64,000 nt of DNA from Evansella caseinilytica. GTDB taxonomy: Bacteria > Bacillota > Bacilli > Bacillales > Salisediminibacteriaceae. Both the position numbers and the translations under genes were made by a program. The notes under the pieces were generated by a model. The model had not been told where the DNA came from. It ran no database searches and worked only from the letters and a program-made list of their open reading frames with translations. The stretch spans positions 62,001-126,000 of the forward strand of contig NZ_FNPI01000002.1 of NCBI RefSeq assembly GCF_900107275.1. The letters run 5' to 3'. Positions within the stretch are counted from its first letter, which is position 1. Every line of letters starts with the position of its first letter. Below are positions 1 through 8,827 of this stretch, in pieces.

Positions 1-140
1 ACTGCCATCATATACAATCCTACGCCTTCAGCACCCATCATTCTTGCAACTACGATTCGATTGATAAAGCCGAGAACACGAGTGATCAGCCCAGCGACAA
101 TAAGTATAAACGCCCCTTTTAGGAAGGATTGCTTCGTCAT
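1..140 (-). CDS. spoVB: Stage V sporulation protein B (N-terminal part, runs off window)
   Basis: The minus strand encodes a protein starting MTKQSFLKGAFILIVAG and continuing with NRIVVARMMGAEGVGLYMM, which matches the N-terminus of SpoVB, a MATE/polysaccharide-flippase-like membrane protein needed for spore cortex formation. Only about 46 residues are inside the window. The ATG lies at 140-138, preceded by an AGGGG ribosome site. The first visible hydrophobic stretch (residues 8-24) is the start of the first membrane segment. In B. subtilis spoVB also lies close to comN and secDF, so the neighbourhood supports the call. Confidence 0.88.
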   Translation of the reverse strand, partial: MTKQSFLKGAFILIVAGLITRVLGFINRIVVARMMGAEGVGLYMMA

Positions 141-243
141 AACGGCCCCTACTTTCTATAAAAAATCATGGATTTTTTCATTAAAGATGTATATGCTGTA
201 TAGGTGGCCAAGCATGACAAGTTTCAGAGAAATCCTTTTTGGA

Positions 244-548
244 GTGTTTGTTCAAAAAGATCGTTTTTTATCTTTTTGAACAAACACGAAGCAACGAGCT
301 GTACTTCACTGAGACGCTGCGAGTTGTCTCATCGTGTCATCGCGCGCGATGGCACTTGGATAGACGTCAGAGCAATACTGGCAGAGGAAGAGACAATGGA
401 ACGAAGCCGATGCATTCTTTTCATGCCGACTGTGAGTGGTTTTCTCAGAGTCAGGATGACGACATTCCGCCGTTACTCACAGGACGTGGGCAGCACTTAG
501 GCGGAATTGGGCGCATCGAGCGGAACCATTGCCTTTTTGAACAGGCTC
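244..548 (+). repeat. Family 2 palindromic element, full-length copy A (305 bp)
   Basis: The element opens with a long hairpin (arms GTGTTTGTTCAAAAAGAT and its complement, 244-287), followed by CGAAGCAACGAGCTG and about 240 bp of non-coding body. It ends with TTGCCTTTTTGAACAGGCTC. A second copy of the same length at 20403-20707 matches along its whole length with scattered substitutions. Short deletion derivatives occur at 4450, 29167 and 56799, and a left-end fragment at 50130. ORFs crossing it are not conserved between copies, so I treat it as non-coding. It fills most of the gap between spoVB and the DUF368 gene. No transposase is present. Confidence 0.85.
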
Positions 549-655
549 TTGAAGTATGTGCTTAGAGATAAAGACTCATTGAGGTGGAGGCAGAATAGTT
601 TTTTTGCAAAAAATAGTTTAGGATAATAAAAGAACAAGTTAAAGGAGAATGATAC

Positions 656-1471
656 GTGGAGTGGAGAAATATATATCGCGGCGCGATGATGGGTTTATGT
701 GATTTAATTCCCGGTGTCAGCGGCGGTACGGTCGCGGTGATGCTGGGAATTTATGATCAGCTAATCGCAGCCATCAACGGGCTGTTCAGTAAAAAGTGGA
801 AAAAGCATCTTTTATTTTTGCTACCTCTTGGTTGCGGTATGGTGATAACGATTCTTTCCTTCAGCAAGCTGATCAAGTGGCTGTTGCATCATTATCATGG
901 ACCAACAATGTTCTTTTTTCTGGGCTTGATTGCCGGCATTGTTCCGCTCCTTGTCAAACGGGCAAGGGTTAAGGAGCGCTTTCGCGGCGGCCATTATATC
1001 GTGCTGTTGTTGGCGGTTTCCCTACTAGGGTTAATGGCTTATTGGGAGTCCGTTTCAGGAAAGGAAGCGGAGGTAATATCCTCTTTGACGGGAGCCACCG
1101 GAATACAGCTGTTTCTTTCAGGCTCGCTGGCGAGTGTTTCTATGCTGTTGCCGGGAATCAGCGGCTCGATGGTTTTGCTGCTGCTTGGCGTGTATGATAC
1201 CGCTATCGATGCGCTGGCAACATTTAACCTCCCGATTATTATTGTGATCGGTGCCGGGGTGATCATCGGCTTTTTTGTGAGCAGCAAACTGATCCGCTTT
1301 TTACTTAAACACTATACAACCTATACATATGCAGCAATCATCGGCCTTGTCATCGGCTCTGTCTTTGTGGTGTATCCCGGTTTTGCCGGGACAGCGGAAA
1401 TTTTTCCGAGCGTGATGACATTCGCCGGCGGGGCGGCGACATCCACATTGCTTGGGAAAAGGGATCGCTAG
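656..1471 (+). CDS. DUF368 family membrane protein, probable undecaprenyl-phosphate transporter (PopT-like)
   Basis: This is a 271-residue polytopic membrane protein. A PGVSGGT motif at residues 19-25 and a second related PGISGSM motif around residue 165 give the two-fold internal repeat typical of DUF368. Known for the family: DUF368 proteins such as PopT of Staphylococcus aureus recycle undecaprenyl phosphate across the membrane for wall synthesis. The specific function here is inferred from family membership. The start is a GTG at 656, chosen because AAAGGAGAA lies at a good distance upstream. The gene stands alone after a repeat element and is followed by comN in the same direction. Confidence 0.85.
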   Translation: MEWRNIYRGAMMGLCDLIPGVSGGTVAVMLGIYDQLIAAINGLFSKKWKKHLLFLLPLGCGMVITILSFSKLIKWLLHHYHGPTMFFFLGLIAGIVPLLVKRARVKERFRGGHYIVLLLAVSLLGLMAYWESVSGKEAEVISSLTGATGIQLFLSGSLASVSMLLPGISGSMVLLLLGVYDTAIDALATFNLPIIIVIGAGVIIGFFVSSKLIRFLLKHYTTYTYAAIIGLVIGSVFVVYPGFAGTAEIFPSVMTFAGGAATSTLLGKRDR

Positions 1472-1520
1472 TGTATGTTAACATTCTACAGCTAAATCAT
1501 GTATTTGGGAGGTCAGTGAG

Positions 1521-1808
1521 ATGAATGAGGATCGGTGGAAAACCTGGGAAACGGAAATGGAAGTGGTATTGCTCAGCAAGGCGGAGGAATGGCAGCTGCT
1601 GGGGTATGATCAAGTAACGAAGGAAGACGTCTGGCAGTGCTTTTTGTCCAAGCTGCCGAGACTGGATGTTCCTGATCCCGTGCGGCCCCACTGGCTGGCA
1701 GCAGAACTGTTTCATATGAAAGCAAACGATTATATGAATTGGTTGACATTGCAGGCGTATAAGGGACCGAACTGGTTTGAGGACGATAAAGCGATTTCCT
1801 TTGATTGA
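1521..1808 (+). CDS. comN: Post-transcriptional regulator ComN
   Basis: This 95-residue soluble protein is rich in aromatic and acidic residues, and its length and pattern match the ComN/YrzD family (about 98 residues in B. subtilis). In B. subtilis ComN acts on comE mRNA and links competence gene expression to the division site. That role is known from B. subtilis, not shown here. GGGAGGT lies 8 bases before the ATG. The location between spoVB and secDF is the same as in B. subtilis. A family 1 structured repeat begins one base after the stop codon. Confidence 0.8.
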   Translation: MNEDRWKTWETEMEVVLLSKAEEWQLLGYDQVTKEDVWQCFLSKLPRLDVPDPVRPHWLAAELFHMKANDYMNWLTLQAYKGPNWFEDDKAISFD

Positions 1809-1809
1809 A

Positions 1810-1978
1810 GTGTTTGTTCAAAAAGATCGTTTTTTATCTTTTTGAACAAACACGATGCGATGAGTGAGCCACCGCTTTCTTCGAGCATGGGAGAAACGCG
1901 TTTTTTCTCCCATGCCGCGGTGAAAGTGAACCAGCGCCAACAAAAAAAAGATCGTTTTTTATCTTTTTGAACAAACAC
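1810..1978 (+). repeat. Family 1 structured repeat, single unit plus second half-hairpin
   Basis: A perfect long hairpin (1810-1853, arms GTGTTTGTTCAAAAAGAT) starts one base after the comN stop. It is followed by CGATGAG (1858), a nested stem CACCGC (1870-1875) with GCGGTG (1917-1922), and a 12-bp inner stem GCATGGGAGAAA (1885-1896) with its complement (1904-1915). A second copy of the hairpin's right half follows, 125 bp after the first. The same architecture with different sequence occurs at 11930, 37434, 51388 and 58496. The first hairpin may also end comN transcription, although it has no separate downstream T-run. Confidence 0.8.
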
Positions 1979-2122
1979 GATAAAGTGTGAGTTCATAAAG
2001 GAGAAATCCTCTCATCATTTGACAGACATTTTTTGACATCGATATAATAGCTTTTAGAGCAGCTGATTACATACATTACAAGTGTGTCAGAGCACTTAAT
2101 TGATCGAAGGAGGATCCTGTTC

Positions 2123-3436
2123 ATGAGGAAAAAACGAGGGATCAAAAAGGGACTTATATTTTCATTCTTTGCGATTGTGGCGGCGTTCGCTGCTTTGATA
2201 GCATGGAATGTCATGGACCAAGCAGAAGATATCAGCCTTGGGCTTGATTTGCAAGGCGGGTTCGAAGTGCTGTATGAAGTGCATCCGATCCGCGACGATC
2301 AGGAAGTGAACCGCGAACTGCTAAGCGATACGGTTGCTGCCCTGACGGCGCGAATTAATGTTCTCGGCGTATCAGAACCAAATATTTCAATAGAAGGAGA
2401 AGACCGAATCAGAGTTCAGCTGGCGGGAGTGACGGATCAGCAGACTGCACGGGAGCTGTTGTCGACGCAGGCTCATCTGTCTTTTCGCGATGTGAACGAC
2501 AATCTCATGCTGGACGGTTCGGATCTTGTGGAAGGACAAGCGCGGCAAAGCTTTGATGCAACAACAAACCAGCCGAACGTTACCGTCAAGGTCAGGGATG
2601 CAGATTTATTCGGCGATGTTACCGAGCAAATACGGCAAATGCCCGACAATCGTCTGGCAATCTGGCTTGATTATGAAGAGGGGGATACCTTCTATGAGGA
2701 AATAATGAAAGAGGATGGCAAGATCGTTTCGGCACCGTATGTCGATAAGGTGTTGCGCACAACCGATATTGTCATTGAAGGCGGGAACTTCACGGTGGAA
2801 TCGGCAAAACAGCTGGCGGGGATTTTAAACGCCGGGGCATTGCCGGTTGAGTTAGAAGAAATTTATGCGAACGCCGTCGGTGCCTCCCTGGGAGAACGGG
2901 CGATGGAACAGGCGATTTTCGCCGGGTTTATCGGTATCGCGCTCATTTTTGTTTATATGATAGGTTATTATCGCTTCATGGGATTGATTGCCACGATCAC
3001 CTTGAGCGTTTATATCTACACTGTACTTGTCATCTTCAACTGGATGAATGCTGTTTTGACGCTTCCTGGTATTGCCGCCCTGATATTGGGGGTAGGGATG
3101 GCCGTGGATGCCAACATTATTACATACGAACGAATCAAGGATGAAATTAGGTCGGGAAAATCGATTTTGAGTGCATTCAAGTCGGGGAGCCGCCGCTCCT
3201 TATCAACGATTCTCGATGCCAATATAACAACGATTTTAGCTGCCGCCGTCCTGTTTTATTTCGGGACAAGCGCGGTTCAGGGGTTTGCTGTAATGCTGAT
3301 TGTCAGCATTGTAACAAGCTTTTTAACAGCTGTATTCGGAACAAGGCTGTTGCTTGGACTCTGGGTCAACAGTCGGGCATTAAATAAAAAGCCCCGTATG
3401 TTTGGCGTGAAGGAGAGTGAAATCGGTGAACTTTGA
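2123..3436 (+). CDS. secD: Protein translocase subunit SecD
   Basis: SecD is the membrane subunit that, with SecF, uses the proton gradient to help the SecYEG-SecA channel release exported proteins. The 437-residue product has an N-terminal membrane segment (about residues 11-30), the GLDLQGG motif at 40-46, a large extracellular domain, and then a cluster of membrane segments. That cluster carries GVGMAVDANIITYERIKDE, the hallmark of RND-type SecD. I chose the ATG at 2123 because GAAGGAGGATCC precedes it; an in-frame GTG at 2084 has no ribosome site. The stop overlaps the start of secF by 11 bp. B. subtilis carries SecD and SecF as one fused protein, so separate genes are notable. Confidence 0.95.
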   Translation: MRKKRGIKKGLIFSFFAIVAAFAALIAWNVMDQAEDISLGLDLQGGFEVLYEVHPIRDDQEVNRELLSDTVAALTARINVLGVSEPNISIEGEDRIRVQLAGVTDQQTARELLSTQAHLSFRDVNDNLMLDGSDLVEGQARQSFDATTNQPNVTVKVRDADLFGDVTEQIRQMPDNRLAIWLDYEEGDTFYEEIMKEDGKIVSAPYVDKVLRTTDIVIEGGNFTVESAKQLAGILNAGALPVELEEIYANAVGASLGERAMEQAIFAGFIGIALIFVYMIGYYRFMGLIATITLSVYIYTVLVIFNWMNAVLTLPGIAALILGVGMAVDANIITYERIKDEIRSGKSILSAFKSGSRRSLSTILDANITTILAAAVLFYFGTSAVQGFAVMLIVSIVTSFLTAVFGTRLLLGLWVNSRALNKKPRMFGVKESEIGEL

Positions 3437-4352
3437 ACATGAAACTTCCAAACTTGATTTTGTGAAACATCGAAATAAATTTTTTCTTTTTTCCGGTGCT
3501 TTGCTGATTGTCGGCGTGATTCTTCTGGTAACGCTGGGATTGAATCTCGGCATTGACTTCAGGAGCGGGACGACGATTGATATTTTGTCCGACGGAGCGG
3601 TGACCGCAGATGAAATAGCAGCGGAGTTTGAAGCCATCGGTCTGGAGCCCGACGACATTACAATTGCAGGAAACAATAATGAAATCGGCCGGGTTAAGTT
3701 CATCGGTGTTTTGTCTCAGCAGGAAACATTCGAGGTTCAGCAGCACTTTGAGTCCGTTTACGGCGATGCGCCGACGGTGAGTACCGTTACGCCGATAGTA
3801 GGTGAGGAGCTCGCGAGAAATGCGATCATTTCTGTGCTGATCGCGGCTGTTGGAATCATTATTTACGTCACGATCCGTTTCGAATTTTTGTACGGTATTT
3901 CGGCCATTGTTGCCCTTTTCCACGATGCGCTGTTTATCCTGACGTTTTTCAGTATTATTCAAATGGAAGTGAACATCCCGTTTATTGCCGCTGTTCTTAC
4001 GATCATCGGTTATTCGATTAACGACACGATCGTTACTTTTGACAGGATCAGGGAAAACCTTGCTTTGGAGAAACGAGTCAAGAAATTTGAGGATCTGGCG
4101 AAAGTTGTTAACAAAAGTTTAATCCAGACTTTGGCCCGTTCCATCAACACTGTTTTGACGGTATTATTTGCGGCAGGAGCGCTGTTTGTCTTTGGCGGTG
4201 AAGCGATTCGGACGTTCTCTCTGGCGCTCGTTGTCGGCTTGATTGCAGGCACATACTCGTCTTTGTTTATCGCAGCTCAGCTTTGGCTTTTGCTGAAGGC
4301 GAAGCAACTGAAAAAAAAGCGACATCGCCAGGTGGAACAAAAGGAAGCATAA
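3426..4352 (+). CDS. secF: Protein translocase subunit SecF
   Basis: This 308-residue partner of SecD has an N-terminal membrane segment, the GLNLGIDFRSGT motif near residue 40, and five C-terminal membrane segments with IGYSINDTIVTFDRIREN, diagnostic for SecF. Translation likely starts at GTG 3426, ten bases after AAGGAG. An in-frame GTG at 3417 is too close to that site. The start lies inside the last codons of secD in another frame, which suggests coupled translation of a 1:1 complex. A strong hairpin follows the stop. Confidence 0.94.
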   Translation: MNFEHETSKLDFVKHRNKFFLFSGALLIVGVILLVTLGLNLGIDFRSGTTIDILSDGAVTADEIAAEFEAIGLEPDDITIAGNNNEIGRVKFIGVLSQQETFEVQQHFESVYGDAPTVSTVTPIVGEELARNAIISVLIAAVGIIIYVTIRFEFLYGISAIVALFHDALFILTFFSIIQMEVNIPFIAAVLTIIGYSINDTIVTFDRIRENLALEKRVKKFEDLAKVVNKSLIQTLARSINTVLTVLFAAGALFVFGGEAIRTFSLALVVGLIAGTYSSLFIAAQLWLLLKAKQLKKKRHRQVEQKEA

Positions 4353-4362
4353 AAAACATGAC

Positions 4363-4408
4363 AGGTGCTCGATAAGCGGAAGGAATGAAGCCTATCGGGC
4401 ACCTTTTC
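4363..4408 (+). terminator. Rho-independent terminator after secF
   Basis: The inverted repeat AGGTGCTCGATA and TATCGGGCACCT is separated by a short loop and followed by TTTTCTC. It lies 11 bases after the secF stop codon. Confidence 0.8.
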
Positions 4409-4449
4409 TCTTCGGGATTTTTTTGCATGGATGAACAAATAATATAATA

Positions 4450-4519
4450 GTGTATGTTCAAAAAAGATTGCTTTTTATCTTTTTGGACATACACGGTGCA
4501 ATGAGCTTGAATACGCCCT
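4450..4519 (+). repeat. Family 2 element, internal-deletion derivative
   Basis: The hairpin with arms GTGTATGTTCAAAAA and TTTTTGGACATACAC (4450-4494) is followed by GTGCAATGAGCTTGAATACGCC. This joins the left-end sequence of the 305-bp element directly to a form of its right end. The outer stem differs from the full copies (TAT instead of TTT), with the matching change in the opposite arm. Confidence 0.65.
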
Positions 4520-4549
4520 AGTGGAAACAGACGGATGAGGTGGGGAAAT

Positions 4550-5461
4550 ATGGAAGCATCAAAGGAGCTGCGTTACCGTAAAGTACGGCAGGGGGCCTGG
4601 ACAGGCATTGTCGGCAACGTCGTATTAGCTGCAATAAAAGCAATCGTCGGTCTGACAGCGAACAGTCAGGCACTGGTAGCAGATGCCGTCCATTCAGCCT
4701 CGGATGTTGTCGGCTCCATCGCTGTTTTGATCGGCATTCGGGCGGCAAAATTGCCCCCTGACCGCGACCACCCGTACGGCCATGGAAAAGCGGAAACTGT
4801 GACGGCGATTATCGTTGCCGTGCTGCTGTTTGTTGTCGGCATTGAAATAGCGGTTACAGCGGTGCAATCTTTTTTTCAGCCGATTGATGTTCCGGGAATT
4901 GCCGCTATCTATGCTGTGATTTTTTCCATTGGTGTCAAAGAATTGATGTTCCGTTATAAATATCGGCTCGGGAAACAATATAAAAGCGATGCGTTGATAA
5001 CCGATGCCTGGCATCACCGGTCAGATGTTTTTTCTTCCTTAGCGGCTCTTTTCGGCATTGGAGCCTCCATCCTTGGCGGATATGTTGATATCCCCTGGCT
5101 CGTATACGCGGATCCGGTTGCCGGTTTGTTTGTTGCCGTGCTGATTGGGAAAATGGCGTGGAGATTAGGCAACCAGGCGATTCACAATACGCTGGATCAC
5201 GTGTTGCACGAAGAGGATACGGAGGAAATGAGAAGCTCTGCTGCCGAAGTGGACGGCGTCTGTGCCGTTGATGAACTGCTTGCTCGAGAACACGGGCATT
5301 ATGTCATCATTGACATAAAAATAGCTGTGGATCCCGCGATTACTGTGGAAGCGGGACATGGCATCGGAAAAAAAGTGAAAGAGAAGCTGATGGAGGATAA
5401 TTATGTACAGGATGTTCTTGTGCACATTAATCCTTACTTAACAACCGAGGAGCGTGAATGA
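4550..5461 (+). CDS. Cation diffusion facilitator family transporter
   Basis: This 303-residue protein has the six-helix CDF plan and a C-terminal cytoplasmic domain. The metal-site motifs are visible: DAVHSASD at residues 45-52 in the second helix and DAWHHRSD in the fifth, near residue 155. CDF proteins export divalent metals such as Mn, Zn or Fe in exchange for protons. The motifs resemble Bacillus manganese exporters of the MneS/MneP type, but the substrate cannot be fixed from sequence alone. I start at ATG 4550 because GAGGTGGGG sits just upstream; the ATG at 4535 overlaps that site. Its stop lies next to the start of the LapA-like gene, so the two are probably co-transcribed. Confidence 0.88.
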   Translation: MEASKELRYRKVRQGAWTGIVGNVVLAAIKAIVGLTANSQALVADAVHSASDVVGSIAVLIGIRAAKLPPDRDHPYGHGKAETVTAIIVAVLLFVVGIEIAVTAVQSFFQPIDVPGIAAIYAVIFSIGVKELMFRYKYRLGKQYKSDALITDAWHHRSDVFSSLAALFGIGASILGGYVDIPWLVYADPVAGLFVAVLIGKMAWRLGNQAIHNTLDHVLHEEDTEEMRSSAAEVDGVCAVDELLAREHGHYVIIDIKIAVDPAITVEAGHGIGKKVKEKLMEDNYVQDVLVHINPYLTTEERE

Positions 5462-5462
5462 A

Positions 5463-5747
5463 ATGAAGGGGCAATGGACAATCATCATCAGTATCGTCGT
5501 GGTGCTGTTGATCGCCGTTTTCGCAGTCATCAACGTGGAACCGGTGGAAGTAAATTATTTGTTCGGAAAAAGTGAATGGCCTCTCGTACTGGTAATTTTA
5601 TCCTCGGTGTTGATGGGCGGGGTGATTGTCGGCAGCGCCGGAATGTATAAAATGTACCGGCTCCAACAGGAACTGAAACGAATAAAAAGCGGTACTGCAG
5701 AAAAAGATACGGCCGCGGAAGCTATGGATAAGAAAAACAGTGAATAA
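5463..5747 (+). CDS. LapA-domain small membrane protein (YrvD-like)
   Basis: This 94-residue protein has two hydrophobic segments (about residues 5-25 and 41-63) separated by a short loop, then a charged tail with LQQELKRIK that could form a short coiled coil. This is the LapA (DUF1049) layout, and B. subtilis has such a gene, yrvD, directly before recJ. The family's function in Gram-positive bacteria is not established. The start is the ATG at 5463, ten bases after GAGGAG. The GTG at 5454 is too near that site. Confidence 0.75.
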   Translation: MKGQWTIIISIVVVLLIAVFAVINVEPVEVNYLFGKSEWPLVLVILSSVLMGGVIVGSAGMYKMYRLQQELKRIKSGTAEKDTAAEAMDKKNSE

Positions 5748-5770
5748 ATGGTTAATCTCTTAAAACAGCA

Positions 5771-5799
5771 TTGCCACCTATCTTGACCTTATGTATAAT
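5771..5799 (+). promoter_or_regulatory. SigA-type promoter for recJ
   Basis: TTGCCA (5771-5776) and TATAAT (5794-5799) are separated by 17 bases, 25 bases upstream of the recJ start codon. The upstream in-frame ATG at 5791 falls inside the -10 region, which supports the later start for recJ. Confidence 0.7.
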
Positions 5800-5823
5800 G
5801 ATTTGGTCAGGGGTGGTTTTTGT

Positions 5824-8169
5824 ATGTTGAAAGCTGGTGCAAGATGGAAAATAACGAAGCCAGATGAAAAAACGGTAAACGAGCTTGCAAGTGAGTTAGA
5901 TATTTCCGTAATTGCCGCTCGGTTTTTAGTACAAAGAGGATATACTGATATTTTTGCAGCGAAATCTTTTTTACATAAAGATTCTTCGTCGCTTCACGAC
6001 CCTTTTTTACTGAAGGATATGAACAGGGCAGTTGAAAGAATTAAGCGCGGAATCGAGAACAGTGAGAAAATTTTAGTATTCGGAGACTACGACGCAGACG
6101 GGGTGACCAGTACATCCCTGCTGTTTTTGACGCTTAAACAATTAGGGGCCGATGCGGGATATTATGTTCCAAACCGGTTTACGGAAGGCTACGGGCCGAA
6201 CGAGAATGCCTTCCGGCAGGGGAAGGAAGAAGGCGTGTCCTTGATCATTACCGTGGATACGGGAATTTCCGCAGTCCATGAGGCGGAAGTCGCCAATGAA
6301 CTGGATATCGATTTAATTATTACCGATCACCATGAACCGCCACCGCAAATACCGGATGCGTTGGCGGTTGTCAATCCAAAGCAGGACGATTGCGAGTATC
6401 CGAACCAGCATTTGGCGGGAGTCGGGGTGGCGTTCAAGCTGTCTCACGCGCTGTTGGGGCGTTTTCCTGAAGAATATTTGGACTTGGTAGCCATCGGAAC
6501 GATTGCCGATCTCGTGCCGCTAATCGGTGAAAACCGCTATTTGGCGGCGGCGGGTATTCGCCAGCTCTCGCAATCTCAGCGTCCGGGGATAAAAGTCTTA
6601 TTGGAAGAGTGCGGTGCAGACGCTACAGAGATAACTGAAGAGCAAATCGGTTTTCTAATTGGGCCACGGTTAAATGCGGCGGGAAGAATGGATTCTGCAG
6701 ATCCGGCCGTGCAGTTGCTGCTGTGTGAAGATCCGCTGGATGCGTACGAACTTGCCGGAATTATTGAGGATTTGAATAAAGAGCGGCAGAAAATCGTCAC
6801 CGAAATGACAAAAGAAGCGGAAGCGGAAGTGGAGAAACAAGGCATTCCGCCAGTAATCATTGTCGGGCACGAAGGCTGGAATGCAGGGGTAATCGGTATC
6901 GTCGCCAGCAGATTGGTGGAAAAGTTTTACCGTCCTACTATCGTTTTAAGCTTGGATTCCGGGAAGGGACTCGCGAAGGGATCAGCCAGAAGTATCGCCG
7001 GTTTTGATATCTTTCAGTCGCTTTCCCAATGCCGGGAGTGGCTTCCGCATTTCGGCGGTCATCCGATGGCGGCAGGTTTGACGATGAAAATCGAGCACAT
7101 CGATTTGCTGCACGAGAAATTAATAGATATTGCCAAGCAGGAAGTTGCTCCAGAGGATTGGGAGAAATCGTTGACGGTGGATCTTCCGGTAAACGTTCCG
7201 GAAGTGACGACGGAAACGATCAAAGACTTACAGCATATGGCTCCGTTTGGAGTCGGTAACCCGTCGCCAAAAATCTTGATTGAAAACGTTCATCTCGGCA
7301 CAATCAAAAAAATAGGTGCAAAGGAAGATCATTTAAAGCTGACATTATGCAAGGATGATGCGCAATTGGACGGTATCGGCTTTCGAAAAGGGGAATTGGC
7401 AGACGAGATTTCTCCATTATCGCCCCTTTCCGTCGTCGGCCAGCTCTCCATCAATGAATGGAACGGCTACGTGAAGCCGCAGGTCATCATTGAAGATGTA
7501 AAGATCGATGAATGGCAACTGTTTGATCTGCGCGGAGACAGGAAGCCGTGGACAAAATTGCCCCACCATCAAGCTTCCGAAATTACCGTCATTTTTTTCC
7601 GTAATACAACGACAGCGGTGCTCCCTCAGCTTCCAGATGAATGGACGACTTTCTCTTATGCTGATTTAGCGGGAAAAGACGTTGACATGGAAGGGCAGTA
7701 CGTATTGCTGCTTGATCTGCCGGAAACGTTTGAACAGTTGAAGCTCGTCTTTGCCAAACAGTCGGCAGTTTCAAGAATATACGCTGCCTTCCTTCATGAA
7801 AAAGATCATTTTTTTGATATGATGCCGACGCGGGAGCATTTTAAGTGGTTTTATGCCATGCTGTTAAAAAAGCAGACTTTTGATATGAATAAACATGCAG
7901 AATTGTTGGCGAAGCACAAAGGTTGGACTGTCAATGCCGTCCGTTTTATGTGCCAGGTGTTTTTCGAGCTGGAATTTGTTAAGATAAACAATGGGGTCGT
8001 TGCTATTGAGAAGTCACCGCAAAAAAAAGACTTGACAGACTCACCGACCTATCGAAAACAAATAGAGCAAGCAGAAATTGAAAACGAACTATTCTATTCA
8101 TCTGTTACTCACTTGAAACAATGGTTTTCAAAAGTGCTGAATGAAAAAGCGCTTACCCATATGTCATAA
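5824..8169 (+). CDS. recJ: Single-stranded-DNA-specific exonuclease RecJ
   Basis: RecJ degrades single-stranded DNA 5' to 3' in recombination and base-excision repair. The 781-residue length matches Bacillus RecJ (about 786). The DHH phosphoesterase signatures appear in order: VFGDYDADGVTS near residue 85, ITDHHEPP near residue 165, IADLVPL, then the DHHA1 motif GGHPMAAG near residue 410, followed by the OB-type and Bacillus-specific C-terminal parts. ATG 5824 follows AGGGGTGG and lies downstream of a good promoter. apt follows about 100 bp later in the same direction. Confidence 0.96.
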   Translation: MLKAGARWKITKPDEKTVNELASELDISVIAARFLVQRGYTDIFAAKSFLHKDSSSLHDPFLLKDMNRAVERIKRGIENSEKILVFGDYDADGVTSTSLLFLTLKQLGADAGYYVPNRFTEGYGPNENAFRQGKEEGVSLIITVDTGISAVHEAEVANELDIDLIITDHHEPPPQIPDALAVVNPKQDDCEYPNQHLAGVGVAFKLSHALLGRFPEEYLDLVAIGTIADLVPLIGENRYLAAAGIRQLSQSQRPGIKVLLEECGADATEITEEQIGFLIGPRLNAAGRMDSADPAVQLLLCEDPLDAYELAGIIEDLNKERQKIVTEMTKEAEAEVEKQGIPPVIIVGHEGWNAGVIGIVASRLVEKFYRPTIVLSLDSGKGLAKGSARSIAGFDIFQSLSQCREWLPHFGGHPMAAGLTMKIEHIDLLHEKLIDIAKQEVAPEDWEKSLTVDLPVNVPEVTTETIKDLQHMAPFGVGNPSPKILIENVHLGTIKKIGAKEDHLKLTLCKDDAQLDGIGFRKGELADEISPLSPLSVVGQLSINEWNGYVKPQVIIEDVKIDEWQLFDLRGDRKPWTKLPHHQASEITVIFFRNTTTAVLPQLPDEWTTFSYADLAGKDVDMEGQYVLLLDLPETFEQLKLVFAKQSAVSRIYAAFLHEKDHFFDMMPTREHFKWFYAMLLKKQTFDMNKHAELLAKHKGWTVNAVRFMCQVFFELEFVKINNGVVAIEKSPQKKDLTDSPTYRKQIEQAEIENELFYSSVTHLKQWFSKVLNEKALTHMS

Positions 8170-8265
8170 AAAACACAGTAAAGTCTCATGAGCTGGTCGC
8201 TAGATTGCTTTAAAATCGTGATAAAGATGGCGATCACGAACAAGAGACGAGGAGGAATATCGAAG

Positions 8266-8778
8266 ATGGATTTTAAAGAGTACATTACAGTTGTTCCTGA
8301 TTTTCCAAAGGAAGGTATCCTGTTTAAAGATATCACCACGCTGATGGAAAATGGACAAGTATACAAACACGCGATTGATGAAATGGCAAAATTTGCGCAG
8401 GCAAAGAATGTTGATGTTGTTGTCGGGCCGGAAGCACGGGGCTTTGTTGTTGGCTGCCCGGTTTCCTATGTGTTGGGAGTCGGCTTTGTTCCGGTGAGAA
8501 AAGCGGGAAAGCTGCCGCGGGAAGTGATCGAAATCCAATACGGGCTGGAATACGGGAAGGATACGCTGACAATGCATAAAGACTCGATTAAACCGGGACA
8601 GCGGGTGTTGATCACCGATGATTTGCTTGCTACCGGCGGTACGATTGAAGCGACGATACAAATGGTGGAAAAGCTCGGCGGAGTTGTCGCCGGCATCGCC
8701 TTTTTAATTGAACTGAGTTACTTAAACGGGCGTGATAAACTCGGGCAGTATGATGTGTTTTCGTTAACGACTTACTGA
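8266..8778 (+). CDS. apt: Adenine phosphoribosyltransferase
   Basis: Apt converts adenine and PRPP to AMP in purine salvage. The 170-residue length is exactly typical. The PRPP-binding loop [13 protein letters not shown] is present near residue 115, as is the N-terminal pattern [16 protein letters not shown]. The ATG at 8266 follows GAGGAGGAATATCGAAG; the longer frame from 8188 has no ribosome site. The order recJ-apt-relA is as in B. subtilis. Confidence 0.97.
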   Translation: MDFKEYITVVPDFPKEGILFKDITTLMENGQVYKHAIDEMAKFAQAKNVDVVVGPEARGFVVGCPVSYVLGVGFVPVRKAGKLPREVIEIQYGLEYGKDTLTMHKDSIKPGQRVLITDDLLATGGTIEATIQMVEKLGGVVAGIAFLIELSYLNGRDKLGQYDVFSLTTY

Positions 8779-8827
8779 TTCGTTTAAAAGTTTTCCCGGA
8801 CATTTTGAACCTCCGCAAAAAATGAGC

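Noticed and set aside
204-565. Overlapping frames of about 100 codons in the first 600 bases and a 74-codon frame at 20435
   Set aside because: They lie inside the two copies of the 305-bp family 2 element. The matching frames differ by substitutions unlike coding change and have no ribosome sites.
5781-5799. TTGACC directly before TATAAT upstream of recJ
   Set aside because: Spacing to the -10 is only six bases. TTGCCA at 5771 has the correct 17-base spacer.
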